DNA from: Sphingobium chungbukense
Lineage (GTDB): Bacteria > Pseudomonadota > Alphaproteobacteria > Sphingomonadales > Sphingomonadaceae
DNA: 64,000 nt
Reading direction: 5' to 3'
NCBI RefSeq assembly: GCF_001005725.1
Contig: NZ_LBIC01000006.1
Span: 62,001 to 126,000 of the forward strand
Each line of letters begins with the position of its first letter. Position 1 is the first letter of the stretch. Of this stretch, positions 1-7,085 are shown one piece after another. The notes under the pieces were generated by a model. That model was not told where the DNA came from, made no database searches, and was given only the letters and a program-made list of their open reading frames with translations. The position numbers and the translations under genes are program-made.

Positions 1-1096
1 GTCCCGCATAGGGCACCGCCTTCATCGCCGCCGCCAGTTTCGGCCCCACCTGCATCTCGACCTGGCTGATGATCGAGAGCGGAATGGTGCACACGCACCA
101 ATCGGCACTGACGCTGTTCATCTTGCCGCTGGGCACGTCCTTGTAGCTGACGGTCACGCCCTTTCCGTTCTGAGCGACCTTCGTGACTTTCGCATTATAG
201 GTGATGAGCTTGCCGACCTGGGCAGCGAAGGCCTTGCCGATCATGTCCATGCCGCCCACAGGCTGGAACATCGTCGTCTGCATCACATAGTTGAAATAGA
301 AGCTCATGGCCGTCCACACCTGCGGGTCGAGCACGTCGCCGAGCTTCGCAATCTGCGACGGCACGGGGGCGCCATCCACGCCACCGCCCGGCGGGCGATC
401 ATATCCGCGCTGGGCGGAGACGGCGACGCTGCTGGTATAGGCCATATTGTCGTCGAGCACACCCCAATGCCGCAAAGCCTCCAGCAGCTTTTCCTTGTCC
501 TCCGCGCTCACGCTGCCGTCCAGCACCTTGGCATTCGCCGCCTTCGCCAGCAGTTCGGAGGTATGTCCGCGGAAGTCGGTCGCCACCGCCTTGTAACGCT
601 GCGGCTTGCCTCCGAAGGCCTCGCTCGAATGGATGAAGCCGTTATGATTGAGCTGAATGAACGGTTCGAGCGCGACGCCGAACTGCCTGCAATAATGCAG
701 CAAGCAATTGTGATGGTGCGGAATGCGCCAGGGACCGGGGTTGATGTAATTGCCAGGTCCGAACTGTACCTTTTGAACGGCGCCGCTGCTTTCGGTGAAA
801 GTGTCTCCGCCGCGCAATGTATAGTTGCGACCGCCCGGACGATCCTGAAACTCCAATATCTTGACCTGATACCCGGCCTTCTCCAGTTCATAGGCTGCGA
901 CCATGCCGGCCAAGCCCGCGCCCAGCACGACGACCGAGGCGCCGGGTCTTGCACCGGACAGGACAGGCGGGCCGCTAAATTGCGTTTCGGCGGCATGGCC
1001 CAGCGTGGTCATCGCCTGATACATGGCCGCGGCGCCGCCCATCTTTCCGATCAGGGTCAATAGCTGGCGGCGGCTAGGCTGCGTGACATCCTTCAT
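1..1096 (-). CDS. Flavin monoamine oxidase family protein, C-terminus cut by window edge
   Basis: The reading frame starts at the ATG at 1096 and runs open through base 1, so about 365 residues are visible and the C-terminus is missing. The N-terminus carries a twin-arginine-like motif (SRRQLLTLIG) followed by a hydrophobic Ala-rich stretch, suggesting Tat export. A Rossmann dinucleotide fold follows (VVVLGAGLAGMVAAYELEKA, then a PGGR motif), typical of FAD-dependent amine oxidases that deaminate amines or amino acids to imines with release of peroxide. It lies 74 bp downstream of a secreted RidA protein on the same strand. RidA family members hydrolyse reactive imines, so the pair may act together in the periplasm. 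The substrate cannot be told from sequence. Confidence 0.85.
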   Translation of the reverse strand, partial: MKDVTQPSRRQLLTLIGKMGGAAAMYQAMTTLGHAAETQFSGPPVLSGARPGASVVVLGAGLAGMVAAYELEKAGYQVKILEFQDRPGGRNYTLRGGDTFTESSGAVQKVQFGPGNYINPGPWRIPHHHNCLLHYCRQFGVALEPFIQLNHNGFIHSSEAFGGKPQRYKAVATDFRGHTSELLAKAANAKVLDGSVSAEDKEKLLEALRHWGVLDDNMAYTSSVAVSAQRGYDRPPGGGVDGAPVPSQIAKLGDVLDPQVWTAMSFYFNYVMQTTMFQPVGGMDMIGKAFAAQVGKLITYNAKVTKVAQNGKGVTVSYKDVPSGKMNSVSADWCVCTIPLSIISQVEMQVGPKLAAAMKAVPYAG

Positions 1097-1170
1097 GAAA
1101 ACCCCCTGTAGACGGGAAGGAAATCGGACTGCGGTCGTTTCACCCATGGACCGCCATCCCGTGAACAGGC

Positions 1171-1680
1171 TCAGGGAGCCTTGGCGGCAATCGCCTCGAT
1201 CTCGATCAGTTGCTGCGGCCGTGCGAGACCCGCGATCTGGAAGGCCGATCGCGTGGGAAGATTGGGTTGTTCGGCTGTGCCGAAGAACTTCTTATAGGCC
1301 CGCGTCATGCCGTCCCGGTCCATCTTCCCGCCGAGCACCGGATCGCCCACTAGGAAGACGGTCAGCTTAACGACATCGCCCATGCCCAGCCCCATCTCCG
1401 CAAGCTGCGCTTTCATCTTGGTGAAGATGGACATCGCCTGCGCTTCAGTGTCGCCGAAAGCGCCGGGGCTTTCCACGTCCTTCGGATCGATCGGCGCACC
1501 GGTTGCACCCGACAGAAAATAGATGCTGCTGCCGGGCGGGACGACGGCAGCGCTGGCAATCATGGCACCAGGAGCCTGCTTGTGTTCGACCGTCGCCGCA
1601 TGGGCAGCAAGAGGGAAAGACGTCAAAGCCGCCATCGCAATCCCGAAATGAGAAAATCTCAAAACCGACAAAGTCGTCAT
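1171..1680 (-). CDS. Secreted RidA (YjgF/YER057c/UK114) family protein
   Basis: The protein has 169 residues. The first roughly 28 form a cleavable signal peptide (hydrophobic core ending LAAHAA), unusual because most RidA proteins are cytosolic. The rest matches the RidA fold: an SGATG segment, an EAQAMSIFTKMKAQLAE helix, VVKLTVFLVGD and a terminal IEIEAIAAK strand. Classical RidA proteins hydrolyse enamine/imine intermediates using an Arg in the final segment; here the corresponding region (IAGLARPQQLIEIEAIA) is divergent, so catalysis is uncertain. It lies directly upstream of a Tat-type flavin amine oxidase, whose imine product would be a logical substrate. Start chosen at the ATG preceded by a GGGGGACG segment. 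Confidence 0.85.
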   Translation of the reverse strand: MTTLSVLRFSHFGIAMAALTSFPLAAHAATVEHKQAPGAMIASAAVVPPGSSIYFLSGATGAPIDPKDVESPGAFGDTEAQAMSIFTKMKAQLAEMGLGMGDVVKLTVFLVGDPVLGGKMDRDGMTRAYKKFFGTAEQPNLPTRSAFQIAGLARPQQLIEIEAIAAKAP

Positions 1681-1849
1681 GACGTCCCCCTATTTCCCAA
1701 AGTGCCAATATTTGTACAAGGGAACGAGGAAGAGAGGGAAATCCGCCATTGCCGGGCAGGACAGGGGAGTTGGATGGAACCGATATTCCATCGGCCCAGG
1801 CCGAGGGCGAAACCCCAGCCTTCCATTGCCCCAATTCCATCGCCTGGAA

Positions 1850-1876
1850 GGAACTTTCCCGATCCTAAAGCGTAAC
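1850..1876 (+). promoter_or_regulatory. Candidate EcfG-type (general stress) promoter upstream of the receptor/YfiR/kinase operon
   Basis: GGAAC at 1850-1854, a 16-base spacer and CGTAAC at 1871-1876 resemble the alphaproteobacterial EcfG consensus GGAAC-N16/17-CGTT, with one mismatch in the -10 element. It lies about 45 bp upstream of the ATG at 1921. No other promoter-like sequence stands out in 1681-1920. The assignment rests on pattern match only. Confidence 0.3.
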
Positions 1877-1920
1877 GCCCCCGTCGCATGCGGAAAAATC
1901 CGTGCGAAGGGGGGCTATCA

Positions 1921-3834
1921 ATGATGTCACGGACTTGGGTTTCCGGGAGAGCGGCTTGTGTCGCCATCATCCTGCTGCCTCTGTCCGTGGGTCCAGCACT
2001 GGCCCAAAGCATCGAAGAACTGCGGGACATGCCGATCACCGCCCTGTCGAAGCTGGACGTCACCTCCGTCACGCGCTCGACGGCTTCGTTGGCGGACGCC
2101 CCTGCCTCCATCTATGTCATCACCCATGACGACATCGTCCGGTCGGGCACATTGACGCTGCCGGGCATATTGCGGCTGGCCCCCAATCTTCAGGTCATGC
2201 GCGGCGGCCCCAACGATACGGTCGTCACCGCGCGGGGTCTCAGCGGCAATGACGCGGCGCAAAACTTCTCCAACAAACTGCTCGTCCTGATCGACGGCCG
2301 CAGCGTCTACTCCCCCCTCTATTCGGGGGTTTACTGGGACATGCCGGACATCCTGCCGGAGGATGTCGAGCGGATCGAGGTGATCTCCGGTCCCGGCGCG
2401 ACTTTGTGGGGATCGAACGCGGTCAATGGCGTCATCAACATCATCACCCGCGATGCCGGCGCGTCGCAGGGCCTGTATGGAACGGGCGTCATCGGAAACC
2501 GCACCTATGATCTGGGCCTGCGCTATGGCGGTCATGCGAGCGGGACCGCCAGCTACCGCCTGTTCGTCAAGCGCCATGAAAATTTCGAAAGCGCATCGGG
2601 GCGGGATGACGGCAACCGCCGGACACAAGGCGGCTTCCGGTTCGACTGGAATTCGACGCCCGCCGATGCGCTGATGGTTCAGGGCGACGGCTATTTCGGA
2701 TCCCGGTCGCAGGGTGCCGCCCCCGACGAGCATTTACATGGCTATGACCTTCTGACCCGCTGGCGCCACAACATGTCCTCCGGCGGCTCGCTGCAACTCC
2801 AGGCCTATTATGACCATAGCGCCCGCCGGATCGAGAAGGACGGAGGCCGTTTCGCCCTCGACACCTTCGATGTCGAGGGCCAGCACAGCTTCACGCTCGG
2901 TCAGTCCCATGCGATAGTCTGGGGCGGCGGCGCACGCCTGAACCGATATGTGATCAAGGATATTCCCGGTCTGGCGTTCGTTCCCGACCGGCGCACCCTG
3001 TTCGTCGGCAATCTGTTTGCGCAGGACAGCATCGCCATCACCCCATCGCTGACGGGCACGATCGGTGCCAAGCTGGAACAGCGAACCTATGTGGACCTGA
3101 CTTTCCTTCCGAGCGTGCGCCTGTCCTGGAAACCGGATGCGACAACATTGATCTGGGGCGCCGTATCCCGTGCCGTGCGTTCGCCCACGCCCTTTGACGA
3201 AGATGCGGTGGAATCCATCGGCCAAACCGTTATCCTGACCGCCCTTTCCAGCTTCCGATCGGAAAAACTGACCGCCTATGAGCTGGGCACGCGCCTGATC
3301 GTTTCACCGGGCGCTTCGCTGTCGGTGTCGGGATTCTACAATGTCTATGACGATCTGAGGACGGTCGAGCCAGCGCCCGGCGGCTTCCTGCCGCTGCGTT
3401 GGGGCAATGGGATCAAGGGCGATAGCTATGGCCTGGACGCGTGGGCCGATATCCGACTGGCGAACTGGTGGCGATTGAAGCCCGGTTACAGCCTGCTCGT
3501 CCAGAAGTTTCGTTTCAAGGACGGCGCCGTACCCCTGTTGGGACTCTCCCAGGTCGGAAATGATCCGAAACATCGCGCGACTTTGCGGTCCTCCATGGAT
3601 ATCCGGCCGCAGGTGAAGGTCGATTTCGACCTGCGATATGTCAGCGCCCTGCCCGATCCGCACGTTCCGGCCTATGTCGAACTGGGTGCAAGGCTCGGCT
3701 GGCAGTTCGATGACCGGGCGGAACTGTCCGTTTCGGGTTTCAACCTGCTGCATCGCCAGCATCGGGAGCTTCCGGCTTCGCAGGCCATGCCGCTCGGCCG
3801 CAGCGTATTCGTGGCGCTTAAATGCACGATTTGA
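1921..3834 (+). CDS. TonB-dependent outer-membrane receptor
   Basis: Start chosen at 1921 because an AAGGGGGG Shine-Dalgarno lies 8 bases upstream and the encoded N-terminus is a clean signal peptide ending GPALAQ. The product has 637 residues. A plug domain follows (SIYVITHDDIVRSGTLTLPG, then VLIDGRSVYSPLYSGVYWD and the IEVISGPGATLWGSNAVNGV segment typical of TonB receptors), then a 22-strand-type barrel. It is short for a siderophore receptor and resembles the receptors that precede YfiR-like genes. Its end overlaps the next gene by 13 bases, so receptor, YfiR-like protein and kinase form one operon. Inference: it may sense or import the ligand that signals through the two downstream proteins. 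Confidence 0.9.
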   Translation: MMSRTWVSGRAACVAIILLPLSVGPALAQSIEELRDMPITALSKLDVTSVTRSTASLADAPASIYVITHDDIVRSGTLTLPGILRLAPNLQVMRGGPNDTVVTARGLSGNDAAQNFSNKLLVLIDGRSVYSPLYSGVYWDMPDILPEDVERIEVISGPGATLWGSNAVNGVINIITRDAGASQGLYGTGVIGNRTYDLGLRYGGHASGTASYRLFVKRHENFESASGRDDGNRRTQGGFRFDWNSTPADALMVQGDGYFGSRSQGAAPDEHLHGYDLLTRWRHNMSSGGSLQLQAYYDHSARRIEKDGGRFALDTFDVEGQHSFTLGQSHAIVWGGGARLNRYVIKDIPGLAFVPDRRTLFVGNLFAQDSIAITPSLTGTIGAKLEQRTYVDLTFLPSVRLSWKPDATTLIWGAVSRAVRSPTPFDEDAVESIGQTVILTALSSFRSEKLTAYELGTRLIVSPGASLSVSGFYNVYDDLRTVEPAPGGFLPLRWGNGIKGDSYGLDAWADIRLANWWRLKPGYSLLVQKFRFKDGAVPLLGLSQVGNDPKHRATLRSSMDIRPQVKVDFDLRYVSALPDPHVPAYVELGARLGWQFDDRAELSVSGFNLLHRQHRELPASQAMPLGRSVFVALKCTI

Positions 3835-4388
3835 ACCCTTTCACGTCCCAGCGGCGAAGGTTCGCTTCATGGTGCCTTCCGCTGTTCGCCTGGGTGATTT
3901 GCGGGGCAGGACCCGTCAGTTCGCCCACGTCGCTCGAACGTGCGATCCAGGCGAATTTCCTCTTCAAATTCGCGCCATTTGTGGAATGGCCGCCGGACGC
4001 ATTTCCCGCCGCGGACAGGAAATTCATCATCTGCCTGGTGGGGGAAGATCCTTTCGGCTCGTTGCTCGAAGATGTCGTCCGGGACCAAAGAATGATGGGC
4101 CGTCCGGTCGTCATCCGTAAGGTCGGCGGCGAAGGCGGCCCGGCGGGATGCCACATCCTCTTTGCGGGATCCTCGACGGAGACCAATTACGCCCCTTTCA
4201 CGGCAACCGAAGGACAGCCGGTCCTTACCGTGGCGGACAAGGCCGCCGGCCCTGGCGGCGCGATGATAGAATTTGTCAGGCAGAATGGCCGCGTGCGCTT
4301 CCAGATCAATGATGGCGCGGCCCGCGCCCATGGCCTCCGGATCAGTTCCAAATTGCTCGGCCTTGCAATCATGGTGGACAGGAAATGA
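3822..4388 (+). CDS. YfiR family (DUF4154) periplasmic protein
   Basis: The protein has 188 residues with an N-terminal basic and hydrophobic export segment, then the features of the YfiR/DUF4154 family: an LERAIQANFLFKFAPFVEWP opening (the conserved helix and FxxWP region), an FIICLVGEDPFGSLLE strand, a CHILF segment and a C-terminal NGRVRFQIN...RISSKLLGLA segment. In Pseudomonas, YfiR is a periplasmic inhibitor of the diguanylate cyclase YfiN, which it contacts through the membrane sensor domain. Here it overlaps the receptor upstream (13 bases) and the hybrid kinase downstream (ATGA, 4 bases), so it probably modulates the periplasmic domain of that kinase. Function is inferred from family and context. 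Confidence 0.88.
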   Translation: MHDLNPFTSQRRRFASWCLPLFAWVICGAGPVSSPTSLERAIQANFLFKFAPFVEWPPDAFPAADRKFIICLVGEDPFGSLLEDVVRDQRMMGRPVVIRKVGGEGGPAGCHILFAGSSTETNYAPFTATEGQPVLTVADKAAGPGGAMIEFVRQNGRVRFQINDGAARAHGLRISSKLLGLAIMVDRK

Positions 4389-6124
4389 CGCAAGCTCCGG
4401 AAAACCGGCTCAGCATGGGCAACATCATCGCGCAGATGGCGACCCCTCTGTCTGCCGTTCTGATCGCCCTGTTCCTCCTGGCAGCTGGCCTTGCCGCGAC
4501 CTTCCAGCTCGAACAGCTCGGCCGCCTGGAAAAGCTGCGTCAGGTCACCGTGCAGGCCCAAATTCTTGCCAGCGGGATCGCCGCCCCGCTGGCGTTCGAA
4601 GATGATGTCGCCTTGCGGGAATATCTGAATGCCCTCAAGACCGATCCGCAGATCGTCGCGGTCGCCGCCTATGATGGCCATGGTGATTTCGCCGCGGGAT
4701 TCGCCCGCCCGCCCGCCAGGTTGCCGCCCCATTTCCCCAAGGGTGGCGAGAGCGCCAAACAGGAATCCTCCGCCAACTCCCTGATCGTGACCATCCCCGT
4801 CATGCAGGGCAGCACAAGGCTAGGTTCGGTCTATCTGCTTTCGACCGTCGACAGCCTGTCGCGCCGCCTGACACGCTATCTTGGCATTGCGGTTATCGTG
4901 GTGGCGGCTTCCGTGCTGATCGTGATGTTGACGGCTTCCTATTCATCCCTGCGCCATGCGCATCAGAAGCTGCAAGCGGAGATTGCGAGCCGGCAGCAGG
5001 CGGAAGAAGCCTTGCGTCAGTCACAGAAAATGGAAGCCATGGGACAGTTGACCGGCGGGGTCGCCCATGATTTCAACAACCTGCTGATGATCGCGTCCGG
5101 CGGCCTTGATTTGATGGAGCGTACCCACGACCAGGCCAGGCAGGAGAAATTGAAAGCCGGGATACGCCAGGCGCTCGATCGGGGTGCAAAGCTGACGCGC
5201 CAACTGCTCGCCTTTGCACGGCGCACGCCGCTCCACCCGGAAGTGATCGATCTGCGGGAGCGCATCAGGGGGATGGACGCGCTGCTGGAGCGTTCGCTGG
5301 GCGAAAGCATAGAGGTCGCGATGCACTTGCCCGCCGACCTGTGGCCTGTCGAACTGGATGCGTCGGAACTGGAAGTGGCGATCCTCAATATCGCGCTCAA
5401 TGCGCGCGACGCGATGCCCCGGGGCGGCACGATCATCATCGAAGGCACGAATTTGCCCGGCGGCGACGATGCTCCCGACCAGGTACGAATCGCGGTGACG
5501 GACAGCGGGGTGGGTATTCCGGCCGATCTGGTCAACACGATCTTCGAACCCTTCTACACCACCAAGCCGGTGGGCCAGGGTACGGGCCTGGGCCTCAGTC
5601 AGGTCTATGGCTTCGTGCGGGCTTCGGGTGGCGAGGTCCTGGTGGACAGCATCGTGGGCAAGGGAACCGCCATCACCCTGCTGCTGCCTCGCTCCCTGCT
5701 CACGCCGAGCAAAACCGGCTTGCCGGCCGATCCGGTGGCTGCTTTGGGTAGACAACGCATTCTCCTGGTCGAGGATGACGACACGGTGGCGGACACGGTC
5801 AGCGGCATGCTGACCATTTTGGGCTATGAGGCCGAACGGGTCGGCAATGGGGACGATGCACTCCATCGGCTGGAGCGGGGAACCGACTTTTCGCTGGTCC
5901 TTTCGGACATGATCATGCCCGGCGATGTCAGCGGAATGGAACTGGCGCTATCGATCAGGAAACGGTGGCCACGCGTGGCGACGATGCTGATGACCGGCTA
6001 TAGCGCAGCGGCCGCCTCCGCAGCGAAAGAAGGCGTGCCGTTGCTGGCAAAGCCGTTCACGATCCAGGATCTCTCAGTCCGACTGGCCATTGCACTGGAT
6101 CAGACAGCGACCGGAAAGCCGTAA
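4385..6124 (+). CDS. Hybrid sensor histidine kinase with CHASE8-like periplasmic domain and C-terminal receiver
   Basis: The protein has 579 residues. Residues about 20-42 form a transmembrane helix; the next about 120 residues resemble the CHASE8 sensor domain (QAQILASGIAAPLAFEDD, ALKTDPQIVAVAAYD). A second transmembrane helix lies near 165-187. A coiled-coil linker leads into a HisKA domain with GGVAHDFNN and phospho-acceptor His228. An HATPase domain follows (NALNARDAMP, DSGVGIP, TGLGLSQVYGF). A receiver domain starts near residue 457 (ILLVEDDD) with phospho-acceptor Asp508 in LVLSDMIMPG. CHASE8 is the domain by which YfiN proteins are held by YfiR; here the output is a phosphorelay instead of a diguanylate cyclase. 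The gene overlaps the YfiR-like gene by four bases. No DNA-binding response regulator lies nearby. Confidence 0.88.
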   Translation: MTQAPENRLSMGNIIAQMATPLSAVLIALFLLAAGLAATFQLEQLGRLEKLRQVTVQAQILASGIAAPLAFEDDVALREYLNALKTDPQIVAVAAYDGHGDFAAGFARPPARLPPHFPKGGESAKQESSANSLIVTIPVMQGSTRLGSVYLLSTVDSLSRRLTRYLGIAVIVVAASVLIVMLTASYSSLRHAHQKLQAEIASRQQAEEALRQSQKMEAMGQLTGGVAHDFNNLLMIASGGLDLMERTHDQARQEKLKAGIRQALDRGAKLTRQLLAFARRTPLHPEVIDLRERIRGMDALLERSLGESIEVAMHLPADLWPVELDASELEVAILNIALNARDAMPRGGTIIIEGTNLPGGDDAPDQVRIAVTDSGVGIPADLVNTIFEPFYTTKPVGQGTGLGLSQVYGFVRASGGEVLVDSIVGKGTAITLLLPRSLLTPSKTGLPADPVAALGRQRILLVEDDDTVADTVSGMLTILGYEAERVGNGDDALHRLERGTDFSLVLSDMIMPGDVSGMELALSIRKRWPRVATMLMTGYSAAAASAAKEGVPLLAKPFTIQDLSVRLAIALDQTATGKP

Positions 6125-6260
6125 TCCATGCCATCGGCTACAGACAGATCAGCCTGTGAACAGCGCAGACATTCCATTCCGCAGTCCTGACGATTTCCCG
6201 CAGGATGAATTTCCGAACACACTGCCCCCCCCTATGCGGCATCACTTTCCGGCCAAGAGA

Positions 6261-6878
6261 TCAGTCCCGGCCGCTCGCCCCGATCCCCCGCTCGATCAGC
6301 CCATTGACGATGCCGGCAACCTCTTCGGCCGGACGGCTGTCGTCCCACACGCCAAAGCGCAAGCCCAGGAACACATTCATGCCCATGATCGCCCAGGCAT
6401 GGACTTCATCCGGTTCGGCACCGACTTCCCCGCGCGCCGCCGCCTCCTGCAAACGGACCAATATGCGGGCAGCCGTGCTTTCATAATGATTGCGATAGGC
6501 CGCCTGGTCGACGAATTCCGCCTCGTCGATGATGCGGTATATTTCCTTGTGCCCGCGCGCGAATTCCAGAAAGCTGAGCAATCCCAGCCGCTCCGCGTCG
6601 ATGCCGTCCCGGGCCTGCGCGATGCGCGGCGCGACATAGTCGCGGACCTGCCCGGACATATCCGCTACCAGGGCGCGGAAAATATCATCCTTGGTGTCGA
6701 AATAGGTATAGAAGCTGCCCAGCGCACAACCGGCCCGCCTGGTAATGCCGCTGATCGATCCTTCGTGAAACCCCTTCTCCCCAAACTCCTCGGCCGCCGC
6801 GGCCAACAGCGCCCGGCGGGTTCGCTCCCCTCGCGCGGTGCGTGGCGCCTTGTCCCTTTCGTCCCCTGATTGGGCCAT
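6261..6878 (-). CDS. TetR/AcrR family transcriptional regulator
   Basis: The protein has 205 residues from the ATG at 6878; an in-frame GTG at 6890 would add four residues, but a GGTGGAGG sequence abuts the ATG. The N-terminal TetR helix-turn-helix is clear: GERTRRALLAAAAEEFGEKG, then ITRRAGCALGSFYTYFDTKD. The rest is an all-helical ligand-binding domain. The gene is divergent from the TonB receptor and MFS transporter at 7036-10643, with a 22-base inverted repeat between them, so it most likely represses that transport unit. The ligand is unknown. Confidence 0.9.
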   Translation of the reverse strand: MAQSGDERDKAPRTARGERTRRALLAAAAEEFGEKGFHEGSISGITRRAGCALGSFYTYFDTKDDIFRALVADMSGQVRDYVAPRIAQARDGIDAERLGLLSFLEFARGHKEIYRIIDEAEFVDQAAYRNHYESTAARILVRLQEAAARGEVGAEPDEVHAWAIMGMNVFLGLRFGVWDDSRPAEEVAGIVNGLIERGIGASGRD

Positions 6879-6943
6879 CCTCCACCTCACATCTGTGTTC
6901 TTTTTGCCGCAGCCGGCGTGCTCGTGTCACGCGTCTTTAATTG

Positions 6944-6965
6944 AAGTTGAAAGTCGGTTCAACTT
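6944..6965. promoter_or_regulatory. Inverted repeat in divergent promoter region, candidate TetR operator
   Basis: AAGTTGAA at 6944-6951 and TTCAACTT at 6958-6965 are perfect 8-base arms around a 6-base centre, located between the TetR gene and the TonB receptor start. Size and symmetry suit a TetR dimer site. Binding by the neighbouring regulator is inferred from position. Confidence 0.45.
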
Positions 6966-7035
6966 TCATTATCGAATCGGAATAACAGCTTCGCGACCCG
7001 TTTCACCGGGCGCCGTTTCAGGAGAGGAACCGTCC

Positions 7036-7085
7036 ATGAAGGCTCATCATTCCCTGCGTATCGCCGCACTCGCCTCCGCCGCATG
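7036..7085 (+). other. Out-of-frame native start and signal-peptide coding segment of the downstream TonB receptor
   Basis: An ATG at 7036 with an excellent GGAGAGG Shine-Dalgarno eight bases upstream begins MKAHHSLRIAALASAA, a textbook signal-peptide opening, but this frame stops at 7111-7113. The receptor frame enters at 7083 as MGGAIALPALAQ, a textbook signal-peptide ending. Joining the two needs one extra base near 7080-7083. The segment therefore looks like one signal peptide broken by a single-base deletion, either a real mutation or a sequence error. Confidence 0.75.
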
